A stretch of DNA of 64,000 nucleotides from the NCBI GenBank assembly GCA_964016885.1, contig OZ024748.1, forward strand, positions 30,384,312-30,448,311. Direction: 5' to 3'. The translations under genes and the position numbers were made by a program. The stretch is from Eledone cirrhosa (lineage: Eukaryota > Mollusca > Cephalopoda > Octopoda > Eledonidae). Position 1 is the first letter of the stretch, and each line of letters opens with the position of its first letter. Of this stretch, positions 46,109-58,000 are shown piece after piece. The notes beneath the pieces are model-generated. The model saw only the letters and a program-made list of their open reading frames with translations, did no database searches and was not told the DNA's origin.

Positions 46109-46109
46109 A

Positions 46110-46476
46110 AAATGAACCAATCGCTTTGGGTCCCATGCAGCTTGAGGCATTCTCCAAAGCTAAACAGAATTTAGCAAACACATCTCTGCTTGCACACTCT
46201 GTGTCTGGTGCCCAGTTTTCGCTGGTTGTGGATGCATCAAACACATCTGTAGGTGCAGTATTGCAACAACATCAACCTCTTGCTTTCTTTTCAAAGCAGC
46301 TAAAGCCCGCCGAATCCCACTATATCACTTTCAGCCACAAACTGTTAGTCATTTTCCTGGCTGTCAAACACTTTTGGTATTCACTGAAAGGCTGACAATT
46401 TATGATCTTTACCGACCATCGTCCGCTTACGTTTGCACTTTGTTCCAATCCGAACAAATACTCGCCTTGGGAAACT
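46110..46476 (+). pseudogene. Ty3/Gypsy RT end and RNase H fragment (upstream copy)
   Basis: LEAFSKAKQNLANTSLLAHS, FSLVVDASNTSVGAVLQQ, QPLAFFSKQLKPAESHYITF and, after a TGA, MIFTDHRPLTFAL: the RT/RNase H junction of a Gypsy polyprotein. It stops exactly at an LTR start (46477). Near-identical to 47732-47911, including the stop codon. Confidence 0.85.
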
Positions 46477-46805
46477 TGTAGCAGTTGCCTCCCTTGTTGT
46501 GACTCACAACCCCAATAGATTAACAACATCTAGATGGGAAGTAGAACCCTTTCTGTAACTTCCGGTCAGAACCCTATAAAACTAACAACTTTAAGTTCTC
46601 ACTCTCTCATTGGCCCTTCCGGCGCCTGGCCTTCGGCAGGCGTCTTCTGCCAGCCTGCGTTTGCCTGGCAATCAAAACGGTAACTACTAACTTTGCCTAA
46701 TTCTTTCGTTTATTCATTGACATGTCAACTATACTGTTAAATTGTTGATTAAATAATATACACACAAACCATGTCTCCTTGTTACATTCATACACACCAG
46801 CTATA
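46477..46805 (+). mobile_element. Long terminal repeat of a CsRn1-like Ty3/Gypsy element
   Basis: 329 bp from TGTAGCAGTTGCC to CACACCAGCTATA (TGTAGC/GCTA(C)A inverted ends with one change). A TATAAAA box is at about 46575, and the element's primer site follows directly. GC-rich patch GGCGCCTGGCCTTCGGCAGG at 46620. Only one LTR is seen; no 3' partner lies in the window. Confidence 0.75.
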
Positions 46806-46806
46806 T

Positions 46807-46824
46807 TGGTAACCCCGACGTGAT
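46807..46824 (+). promoter_or_regulatory. Primer binding site, tRNA-Trp type
   Basis: TGGTAACCCCGACGTGAT differs in one base from the complement of the tRNA-Trp 3' end (TGGTGACCCCGACGTG). Use of tRNA-Trp is a known trait of the CsRn1/Kabuki group. Placed 1 bp after the LTR. Confidence 0.8.
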
Positions 46825-47731
46825 ACGAACACGCAGCCGTTCATTGTTATAAGTGGTCACCCCAGAAAAAGAAAAAAATAGCGGAATCTGGTGTTGTGTG
46901 AGTAACATTACGAATACACAGCAAATTTTATTGACAAACTATGAAAATACGCAGTCAAAGAAACGCACATGTGAAATTTGCGTTCAGACAGACTTTTTCT
47001 CTCACGCATCAACTAACTGTCGCATTTCACGATATATATATGTTTCTCGTTTCTTACAACGAACACTTTCAAAACAAAAAAAAACAAAAAAATTTGATAT
47101 TTAAAAAAAACAAAAAACATTTCAACAGGAACATTTATTTTCGATGAACCATTGCCTTTTTTTTCATCGTTTTCTTCATCGTTCAAGTTTTTTTTCAGAG
47201 TTCACACCAATAATTATGCTAAGTGAAGCCTTTCTTTTTCATCATTGTCACTTTCACACACACATTTTTTTCAAAATTGCTGCCAACGACCTGTTGCACT
47301 ATCATTTTCTCGCGCGGTAGAAATATTATTTTTTTCAACCTAACTTAACCTTGTATTGGCACGTGTAGGCAGCACAAATTCTCAACTCACGGAGATATCT
47401 CGACTTACAGAGATAGCCGCATGCCAGAGATAACGTTTCTCGCCAAGGATTCTTCAGCCTTAAGCTATATTTTCCTATTTGCCGGTTTAAAAATTTACCA
47501 CGTAAATTTGCCGTTGAAGACTGCGCATTTATTCAGAATGCTTATTTCTTTGGTCGCTGGCCTCTTGACCATTCCAGGTCAACGCATTCTCAACATCGAC
47601 CATCAACTTCGGCTGTTATTTCTAACACTTTGCGCAACTCATTTTTTCCGAAAAAATTTTTTTTTACTGTGAATTTAAACACCGAATACGCTCACTCTGC
47701 GAGACAACAACATCAACAGCAACACAGCTTC
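46825..47731 (+). other. Leader/gag remnant of the Gypsy element
   Basis: 900 bp between primer site and RNase H with no conserved gag, protease or RT motif, and many short frames. Most of gag-pol is missing here. Confidence 0.5.
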
Positions 47732-48483
47732 CCCGCCGAATCCCACTATATCACTTTCAGCCACAAACTGTTAGTCATTTTCCTGGCTGTCAAACACTTT
47801 TGGTATTCACTGAAAGGCTGACAATTCATGATCTTTACCGACCATCGTCCGCTTACGTTTGCACTTTGTTCCAATCCGAACAAATACTCGCCTTGGGAAA
47901 CTCATCATTTGGACTTCATTTCCCAGTTTACGAATGACATTTGTCATATCCCTGGTGAACAAAATACAGCGGCAGATGCCTTATCTCACCTGCCCATCAA
48001 TTCCTTGTCAGCACCTGCGAATATTGACTTGTATCTCATGGCTGCAGAACAGCCCACCCTAGAGTCGTTGGATCTCTCTTCACTGGAATTAGCAACCTGC
48101 AAATTCAAATACCTCCCTGTACCCACTTCGGACTCTCAGATTCTCTGTGATACTGTGACAGATTCACCTCACCCTCTGGTCCCAGAGACTCATCGTCGAA
48201 TAGTTTTCAACTTTCTACACAGTCTGGCACACCCCGGAATTTCAACCACAGTGAAACTCATAGATTCTTCTGGCCAAATATGAGATATGATATCAATGCT
48301 TGGTCACATTCCTGTTTATCTTGTGAGAAGTCGAAGGTGCATAAGCATATTCGTGCACCTCTTGGCACATTTAGCACACCTGACGCACGCTTTTGCCACA
48401 TACATATCAATCTTGTGGGACCTTGGCCCGTCATTCGTGGATATTCATACATCCTGACCTGCATTGATCGTTTCAAGGGGACC
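47732..48483 (+). pseudogene. Gypsy RNase H and integrase N-terminal part (CsRn1-like)
   Basis: RNase H: ESHYITFSHKLLVIFLAVKH, (stop), MIFTDHRPLTFAL, SQFTNDICHIPGEQNTAADA. Linker, then the integrase zinc domain: HRRIVFNFLHSLAHPG, with HSCLSCEKSKVHKH supplying the Cys pair, then the core start INLVGPWPVIRGYSYILTCI-D. Two frame breaks. Truncated after RF, at the junction with the following LINE, so the catalytic DDE residues past the first Asp are lost and the expected Asp-Leu-Val is Asn here. Confidence 0.85.
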
Positions 48484-49985
48484 GACTCGGCTTGATCTTA
48501 TTCGCGTTGGTAGTCGACGAGGTAGCCCAGTCATTCCGGTCACCCCTCAATGTCTGGTACCTCGACGATGCAACCCTGGGCTGCCCAGCTGAGACAGTAG
48601 TTGAGGACCTTCAACAAATCATCCCAGCTCTAAAGCTCCTTGGACTTGAGATTAACCCAACCAAGTCTGAGGACCAACATCAGCTATGGAGAGGCCGCAT
48701 TCCGCAACACCATACTCTGCTCCCATCCCATCCTGGCCGGGGCTCGGCTGACACCCAAGGACGCCGCAGGCATTCTCAGCTCCCCCATTCCTCCGAAAGC
48801 CATAACAGAATGCCTGGAGACCAACCATGCAGATTTGTCCCAATTAGCAGAGAGGCTGCGGCTCATTGACGCTCACCCAGCACTCTTCCTCTAGAGGAAC
48901 TGTTTTGCCCTCCCCAAATTCACATTTACGCTGCGTAGTGCACTTTGCCACCCCCACACATCTTCTCGGGGAACTTGACGCCACTATTCGACACGATGCG
49001 GAACTCAAATGTAATGTCAGTTTCAACAGTGCAGGCTGGCAACAGGCGACACTCCCAGTGAAGATCAGTGGCCTTGGCTTCCAATCAGCTTCAGATCTAG
49101 CTTTACCTGCCTACTCCTGCTCTCATCAGCAAGGTTCTCAGCCAAACAGCCGAACCTGACCAGGCCCCTGAAATGGAACAGGCTCTGTCCTACTGGACAG
49201 GCGAAGGCCTCTCTATCCCTCCCATATACTACGGTCCAACGTAAGTGGAACGACATCAATTGAAGGTCTTCTATCAGGTGGATTGAGTCTGGCTTTGACC
49301 AACACCGCCTCGCCTGCATCCACTATGCTTCTCAGCCCCAAAGCGGCGCTTGGCTCAAATAGGTGCCCTCCTCATCAACCGGTTTCCTTCTTGATGATGA
49401 CTTCACTCGTATTAGAGTAGCCCAATGCCTTGGCCTCCACGTGTGTGAGCCACATAAATGCCACTGCGGGGCGGTTGTTAACAAGTTCAGCCTGCACCCT
49501 CTGTCTTGCCGCCAGAGCTCAGGCCAATTCCCCCGACACACTGCTCTAAATGACATATTGAGAAGGAGCCTGGACACAGCTGCCTTTCCATCTCAACTGG
49601 AGCCAGCAGGCCTAGACCGCGGAGACGGCAAGCACCTCGACGGAATCACCCTCTTCCCATTCGAAGGAAGTAGATCCCTCATCTGGGACACCACCTGCTG
49701 CAACAAACCCTGGCACCACAGTCCGCCTTGCAGAAGAATGTAAAATAAACAAATATCGGGGTTTGTCCGGCCGCTTGCTCTTCGCCGTTGAGACCTCAGG
49801 CATACTTAGACCCCGTACTGCCAAGCTCCTCCGCAAAATAGGAACGTTGGCAGCCCGTCTGAGGAGGGAGCCCTGTAAAGCTGGGTGACTGTTGCAGCAG
49901 GTGTCACTGGCCATTGTCCGGGGGGATTGCTTTTGCCGTCTTGTCTTGCAGGGCACAGCATTTCTGCCCTGCGCCCAAACACTTC
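48484..49985 (+). pseudogene. GC-rich LINE: RT with Cys/His motif and nuclease-like tail
   Basis: Frames shift several times: GLILFALVVDEVAQSF-type motif B end, NVWYLDDATLGCPAETVVED (motif C, YLDD at about 48558), LKLLGLEINPTKSE, TNHADLSQLAERLRLIDAHP, then HVCEPHKCHCGAVVNKFSLH-PLSC (Cys/His motif, 49440-49510), ALNDILRRSLDTAAFPSQLE, GDGKHLDGITLFPFEGSRSL-IWDTTC (49620-49690), and IATLAARLRREP-like tail to about 49900. The order RT, CCHC, PD-(D/E)xK-like is that of elements with a restriction-like endonuclease. Strikingly GC-rich against its surroundings. Confidence 0.7.
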
Positions 49986-50137
49986 CCCTCTCTTCTGCGA
50001 CACCTGAACTCTTGCCATCACCTCTCCTTCCCGTTCTTTTTCTTCTTTCTTTTCTCTTTTTTCTCTATATTTCCCTATTCTTTCTTTCCTTTTGTTTCCT
50101 TTTTATTATTATTGCATTATTACAGTTATCATTTGGC

Positions 50138-50285
50138 AGTATCTGTAGAGCGCCCTTTACGTTCTGAATTCAAATCCGCCGAGGTTAACTTTGCCTTTCA
50201 TCCTTACAGGGTCGATAAAATAAAGCACCAGTAATGCACTGAGATAATTGCTGGCCTTGTGCCAAAAGTAGAAACATTATTATTA
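50138..50285 (+). repeat. SINE, internally shortened
   Basis: TTGGCAGTATCTGTAGAGCG joins straight to CCCTTTACGTTCTGAATTCA; body and tail complete with (ATT)n. Confidence 0.82.
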
Positions 50286-50534
50286 TTATTATTATTGTTA
50301 CTGTAAATAATATCATGTTTATACAATAAAATATTAGCAGTAAACTAATGATGACCCATTTTCTAGTTAAACAGTTATTGAAACGGTGTGGTCTTTGGGA
50401 AAAAAATTGGGAAACACTTGCTGCACCCAATTGTTAGGTTAAGAGAATGTCTCTGAGTGGGAGTTGAGATTAGATAAAAAAATAAAGCAAGAATTATTTT
50501 TCAAAAATGACAAAAATATATAAAAAGGGCGTAA

Positions 50535-50556
50535 TACGTCACATAGTGTGACGTCA
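50535..50556 (+). promoter_or_regulatory. CRE-like sites at the ZC3H3-like first exon
   Basis: TACGTCAC at 50535-50542 and the full palindrome TGACGTCA at 50549-50556, which overlaps the A of the start codon. The palindrome is the textbook CREB/ATF site, often found close to TSSs. A YY1-like AAAATGGCAGG follows at 50583-50593. No TATA box is evident, in keeping with a housekeeping promoter. Function is inferred. Confidence 0.4.
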
Positions 50557-50661
50557 TGGCTCATACGGAAGTCGACGTTTTCAAAATGGCAGGGCAACTT
50601 GGTCTGTCGATCGAGTCCCAAGATGCGAATATTCTCAAACAAGAAATATCTAAACTTTCAG
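50556..50661 (+). CDS. ZC3H3: ZC3H3-like exon 1 (start codon exon)
   Basis: ATG at 50556 with an in-frame TAG at 50544; 35 codons plus one base, then the donor TCAG|GTAACA. The phase-1 end fits the phase-1 acceptor at 57063 (split Gly). The joined NILKQEISKLSGLIQKEKER resembles the start of vertebrate ZC3H3 (QIRLLQGLI). A second ATG at 50586, in a better context (AAAATGGCA), could be the true start. Confidence 0.82.
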
Positions 50662-53600
50662 GTAACAATATATATATATACATATGGAACAAACGTAACA
50701 CAAAACAACAGGAATATGTATATTACTGACGATATATCGTGTAGAAGATTTGGATTTCTTTTTTAAATTACAAATACTTCATCTTTCTCTCTTTGTATAG
50801 TTTTCGGAAATTTTCTTTATTCAAAATTAGGAAAGATGTCATAAAAGTTATCAATTTCTTCTAAAATGTTTTTTTTTTATAGCTTTTTTGTTTGAATTTA
50901 TTATATATATTCGAAGTTCTATATGTATCACTTTCAATAGAAATGTTACGATTGTATATCTTGTAATAACGAATTACTCAGAATCTCTTCTATTTTTAAA
51001 AAAATCACCATTTATTTGCACCATAGTTACGTCCCTTTACATTCTGAGTTCAAATCCCGCCGAGGTTAGCTTTGTCTTTCAACCTTACAGGGTCGATAAA
51101 ATAAAGTACTAGTTATGTACTGGGTCGACTTAATCGACTTTCCCCTCTCCTCAAATTGCTGGCCTTGTGCCTATAGTAGAAATCATTATTATATATATTT
51201 CCAATATATCTCAAATTTTCTGTTATAAGCACGGGCGCGTCACCGAAAATTGCGTTTTTTTTTTTTTCTTTTGATTTGGTTAAATAAATTCTGTTTATAC
51301 TTTGTTTAATTTTCATCATATAACTATTGTTATGAATCGTAGAGTTAAAACAAAAAACTTTTTTAATCCAGTCGCATCACTTCTTCCTGGTGGCAATCTA
51401 TATATATATATTTGCTTTTATTACCAAGAGAGAAGACTAGCAGAATTTTGATATTACGAGATCCCAGTTGATGACTCACTATGCACTTATATATTTACTT
51501 CAACTCGTTTTAAATGAATTTTAATCTATTCGTTCATCTTATATAATGTCATATTTATTTTTTAAATACATTTACTGTTGTGGCGTTTACATAACATGGC
51601 AAACTATTCCATTCTCTAAAAATATGTAACTCAGAAAAAATATATGTATATTTTTTAATGTCTTTAGAGCATTCTTTCTTATAAAATATATTATTGTGAC
51701 CATAGCACGTTCATTTATCTGGAATAGTGTATTAACATAGTTCTAAGTTCATTCATTTTATAAAACCAGCTCTCTCTTCTAAAGTTGTACTTAAGTTTTT
51801 TTTTAGACTTATTATTTTTGTTTTAAATCTGAATAATGTACTAACATTTATATTTTAAATTCTTTTCATCATTTTTAATACTTCTATCATACCTTGTCTT
51901 TTCCTTCTCTCTAACATTGAAATTCCTACAATAACGGGGTGTCTAATGACTATCTTTTTTTTTTTATATTCTAATTCAGTGCGTCATTGTTGAATTAAAT
52001 TTGCATTCCATCCAAATAAACCACAGTAGAAATTTCTCTCATTTTTTAATTAAGTATTATTTCATCTGAAGGTAGCAACAGTTGAAACGCCATGTATGTA
52101 GGAACTATGAGACATATATGTGTGTATGTGGAAAGGGAAAAAAAAGTGTTCTATTTATTATACAGAGCTATTTAATTACATAATAAACAACACAATATAA
52201 TTATTTCATTACCGAATGTTTCAAGAAACTAGATAATTCTTGCAATAAACATCCAATTCGATCGTCAGACAAAATAATTATGTTTATATCCAAAACAATT
52301 ACTTTGTCTGACGATTGAACTGGATGTTTATTGCAAGAATCATCAAGTTTCTGGAAACCTTCGGTAATGAAATAATTACATTGTGTTGTTAATGGTGTAA
52401 TTATATATATATATATATATAATGCTCTAAATACATATGTAATTTTTTCTCGGTTATTAGTGAATGAAATAGTTTGTTAGGTCATGGAGTAAACGCCATA
52501 ACAAAAAGATTGAAAGATACATCATGATGAATGACTAGATTGAAATTAATTTGATTTTAATAATATATTAAATGAAACAAATTTGTTTTAAAGAGAATTT
52601 GTTTATATATTTAAATAAAAAGTGTAATAAATTTTCATTTAATTTTAAGAGACTTATAACGCGGAACGCTAGTGTTACTGGTGAAACATTGCGTATTCTG
52701 TTTTTCAGTATCACCTTGAACGAATGTCTGAACTTATTATTGTTTAGTCCCAGTTCATCTCTGATTGAACAGACCTATAATCAAAGACGTTCCAGCAGTG
52801 ACCATCGCATCTTTTTTTCCTATGCGCTCGGAACACACGACCATATTCTCCGACAACGCGTCCCGATTATAAAATGGTAGAATGTGAATGCAGATTTGGC
52901 TGCTATTTTTAACACGTCGAACGACTATGTAAAGCAGAGGGTCTTAAACTTTTTGGACCACTGCCCCCCTCACAGCCACTTAATACCCTCATTGTCCCAA
53001 CCCCTATTTCCAGAGAGACCTGTCTACACGCAAATAATTGTTTCTATTTAGGCACAAATAATAAATAATTGTTTCTATTTAGGCACAAGGCCAGCAATTA
53101 TCTCAGTGTATTACTGGTACTTTATTTTATCGACTCCGCAAGGATGAAAGGCAAAGTTAACCTCGGCGGGATTTGAACTCAGACTGTAAAGGGACGTAAC
53201 TATGCTAGAAAGCATGGCGTTCGACCCTCTACCGATACTGCCAATAATATATAATATAATATATATATATAAAAACAAAGAAACAGTTCCTTATATTAAA
53301 AATTCATCATTTTACGATCGTTATATATATATATATATAAAAACAAAGAAACAGTTCCTTATATTAAAAATTTATCATTTTACGATCGTTTCTAGGATAT
53401 ATATGTGTGTGTTGGTATGTATATCATATAGATCTATGTAAAATTTTTACAAACTATCAGAGGGAATATACATACCTACACATATATATGCTGTCTTCAG
53501 AAATAATTGTTTCTACTTTAGGCACAAGGCCAGCAAATATCCAGTGCATCACTGGTACTTTATTTTATCGACCCCGTAAGGATGAAAGGCAAAGTCAACC

Positions 53601-55027
53601 TCGGCGGGATTTGAACTCGGATCATAAAGGGACGTATAATGATATTTGTTTATTGAAAAAAACCAACAAAGATTTAATATAATAGGTCTGTTTGGGAACA
53701 GGTTTTGAATTGACCAATAGAAAGGTAGTAAAGTGGTCATGATAGAATAGTAGTAATAGAAATTTAATTTAGGAGTAGAGGAAAGCAGACTTCAGTTTTG
53801 AATGAAAAGATTACTTTGGGGATGAAAATAGGTCAAGCCAGTGAAAGGTACACGAAAATTTGATGTTATAAAAGAATAATGCTAATGTTAAAATCTAAGG
53901 AGAATAAAATTTTACGATAAATGTGTTAGTGAAAAATATCAATCTTATTTAAAACATAAGGAATTTACATCTATAAAAAGAAAATAAATTAATTTAATTG
54001 ATAGGTTTATTTATATTGATAAATTTATATTAATTCATATAGATATGATAAATAAGAGTTAGATGTAATTGAAGAATGTTAAAAACGAAGGGGAAAAAAA
54101 AAAATAATAATAATAATTGGGAGAGGGGGGATAAATGTATTAGTGAGAAATAACGCATTTATATAGATTACAAGGAATATAGATTCATAACCTGAAATTA
54201 AAATAGTTTATATGTATACTTATTGGTATAAATTTTAGGAAAAGATAGCTGTAAAAGGGAAATAAAATTATGCAGTTCATTAGTAGTAGAATATTAATTA
54301 TAGGTTAACTAATTTAAAAAAAAAATGTTTTATTATAATAATTTGTAAAGTGTATATTAATTAGGTTTATAATATTTAAAAGTTCTTCTAATTTTATGAT
54401 TATATGATATAATTAATTCTTGTCGCTTATTTAATAGGATATCCTTAGATTTCATTATTTCAAAAAGTTCCTGGGAACATAATCTACATTCATATCTATT
54501 ATTTTGATAAGGGGTGGCCCTTTTGAGCACACTCCAGGTCAGGTTATAATCGATATGCTTTTTTCTATAATTATTAATTATTTCAGCTAAGGATGTTGTA
54601 TTAGCTAATGCGGCATTTTGAAAACTGTGTTTGTGGGTATTAAATCTTACTTTAAATTGGTTAGAAGTAGCTCCTATATATGAATAAGTTGAGTCCTTAG
54701 TGTTAATTTTACATTTATATACTATGTTATTAATAAGACTATTTCCTATTAATGGGCAATTTGCTTTGTTTCTACAGTTACAACCTTTTGTAAATGTTGT
54801 ATCAGAGGAGATAGTCAAATTAGGTGTGGAATTTTCTCGACTTGTTGTATGTGAATGAGATGGTGGTTTGCTGTGGTTTATTTTAGTATTATGGTTAGTT
54901 TGATGTATTGGTGGTATATTCATGGTTTTTTTAACATTTATATGCATTATAGGCACTTATATTTTGTTGTATATTTTTGGTTGTTGAGTAGGAGAATTTG
55001 ACCGTTGATCTATTTAAAATTTGATGG

Positions 55028-55069
<42 letters not shown>

Positions 55070-58000
55070 CCTCACAATATGAGTTCAATTTGTTCCATGA
55101 CCTAGCACGTTTTACGATTTACTCGTTTTATGAATCTATTTTCCCCATTGAAATTAACTAAAATATAAATAATCCGTTCTAGCCCCCCAAAAACACCCCA
55201 AAATAATTTTTTATGGGTTTTAAAACTGGTTTTATTAATTCAATTACCTTAAAGATAGGACGATTTGTGCACGAGGAAGACGGAGTGATTGGGGGTTGGG
55301 GGTGGGGTGGAAAGAATCTCCTTCCATTCAGCCTTCAGGAAGAACAATTTCTGGTGTTTTCTCTCACTTTGTTTAATTTAGGTTTTTTGGACACACTTCA
55401 ATTTCTACACTTGCAGGTCGTTTCATTAGAAACATATCAAGAGAAGTCTGCTTTTTCCTGCCTTTCAAAATGTTACGAAAATGTGCCAGAGCAGTGTCAC
55501 GACCTGAAGATAGTTTTCAGGATGATTTTTTTTCTACAAATTCAGAAACATCCTGTCACTTTACCAACACTGCTTTTATGTCACTCAATTATTATAAAAT
55601 AATAGCAAAAAACGCACAGAACTTACGAAATAACACTGGGAAAAACAAAATAGGGATGCCACAATGAGATAAACACGTGAACTAAGCGGGCGGAGGATGC
55701 GTTTGTTGGGAGGGCATGTATGGGCTCAGCGCTGACTAGCTGTCGCTTGTATGAAACTTGATCATACTGCGGATTTCTACTCGTACTACAAGACAATTCG
55801 CTCAAACCTCAGCTGGTACAGCAAATTACTCATACAATGGGACACTCGTACTGCAAGGTTCTATGTATCATTTGATATTTAATATACTATTATATCATGT
55901 ATACAATACCATAATAATATAAATAATTCATGCCGTCCTCCAATCCACTGCCAAAAACGAGATACATAGGCAAATATTTTCTTAATAAAATAATACACAA
56001 AAACAGCCCATGAGAAAGATAAGTTTGGTGAAGTGAAAGTAGCTTCTCAATCTGAGGCTGAATTGTACTATATATATATAGTATAGTATATATATAAAAG
56101 CAGTAGCAGATGTTGAGAATGGTGGTGTTCAGTCACTTGGGTACTTTGAGGAAGAAGCACATTTGAATAAATGGAATGTGTACAGTAGTAATTGAATTGG
56201 TCATTTAGGAGTGGTTGCTGCTGACATGGTTCTAGTGGCTGATTTTGTTGTTGCTGCTTATGGTGGACAATATTTGAAAACAAAATGTTTTTATTCAAAT
56301 GTTGAACTATCTTCGGTACTGCTCTCTCTGATGGTTGTGGCACCTACTTTCAGAACCTCTTGGTGTAGAGTCTCTCTCCCTGTATATATTGACTCTCTCT
56401 CTCTCTCCATATATGTATGTCTTTAATTATAACTGCAGAGGTGTTGTTTTCATTTTCCATTTCTTCTAGAGAAGGATAGAAAGAGATATAAAGGAAGAAT
56501 CAACCTCATCAATGGATGAAAGTTGACATGGGTGGGATTTGAATGCAGAGAGCTGAAATGAATACTCTGCCAATTCACCACCTTTAAAAAGTGTTTACAT
56601 TTATCTAAAAAAGTCTTCTCATAGTTCTGAGTTTGTATTTGGGGAATATCTTAACAATGGTTCTTAGTTGACAATAAAGGTTCTTTGATAAAATATATAA
56701 TGGAAGGTTTTTAGATAAACAGCTTAAACCTTTTATCATTCTAATGAAAAAAATCTTCAAAGTTATATTACCAAATCTTTCCAAATTCTTGATTTCCATT
56801 CTGTTAAAGTGCTTCTTTGGCCCTCCAATTCGGCAGTGCCCATAGGAAATCCTATGAACACTAAGTGCCTTTAAACCCCTTCTTTGGTCCTCCAGCCAGG
56901 CACTGACTATTGTGTAACTGGCCATAGAAGATCCTACAAGGTCAAGAGCTGGAACATTTTATCCATTACTCTAATGATTCTGCCAATCCACCACCATATA
57001 TAATAAAAGAAATCTCCTCATAGTAATCATGACAATATTTTAATTTGTTTCATTTTCTGTAGGTTTGATCCAAAAGGAGAAGGAAAGAAGAGCTCTTACA
57101 ACATGCCAGAGAAACAATACCATAAATTTTTCTCGGTTTTCTACTCGATTTATTAAATCTTCTCCTCCTCCTCCAATTTCACCCCCTAAAACATTCAGAA
57201 GTGGCACCTATCATCCCAGTATGTGTTATACAAACTCAAAGCTTACACACAGTAAAACCAGTCAAACGTACCTAAATCCAGCTTCCACCTCAAGAACTGC
57301 TAACAACAAAGTCCTCATTCAACCACAGTCAGTTTCTTCCAAGATTTCATCTTACAAATCAAAGAATGTATATAATTCTATATTGTCAAAAAAGCTTCCC
57401 TGTTCATCATCATCACTATCATCACAGAGTAATAATGAAGCATCATCATTAGCAACAGCATCATTATCTTCACCCAGTAAATCACTGAGTTTATCTGAAG
57501 CCAAATCAAAAATGGTTAAAAATGCACAGGAAGATCTAGTGAAAACTGAGGCTAAATTACAGTGTTTAAAAACAACTTATGCCAAGTTGTGTTCTTCAGC
57601 TCCTTTCAAAAATGCTTCCTCTCACAAAGCAACTGTTAAAGAAATGATTAAACCAAAGTTAATTGAAACTAAACCTGTGACCTCTTCAATTAAAGTAGAA
57701 CAATCCTCTCAAAAGGAAGCTACCATGAAACATCCACCTTGTTTAAGGAACATAACAAAATCACAAGTAGTTAAAATATCTCCCAAGATCTCCCATGTTA
57801 AATCTGATCTTTCTCTGAAATCCTGGATTAAACCCTCGTCTATCAGAAAAGTTCCTGTCACGCCGTCTTCACGAACTGCATTTCCTCAGCCATCCACTTC
57901 ACTCCAGCTATCCAAAATTACACAGAAACCAGTTGTCACATCTTCTAAAAGTGCCAAATCTCCTCTAGTGCAATGTCATAGGTATAAAATAGTGAGAAAA

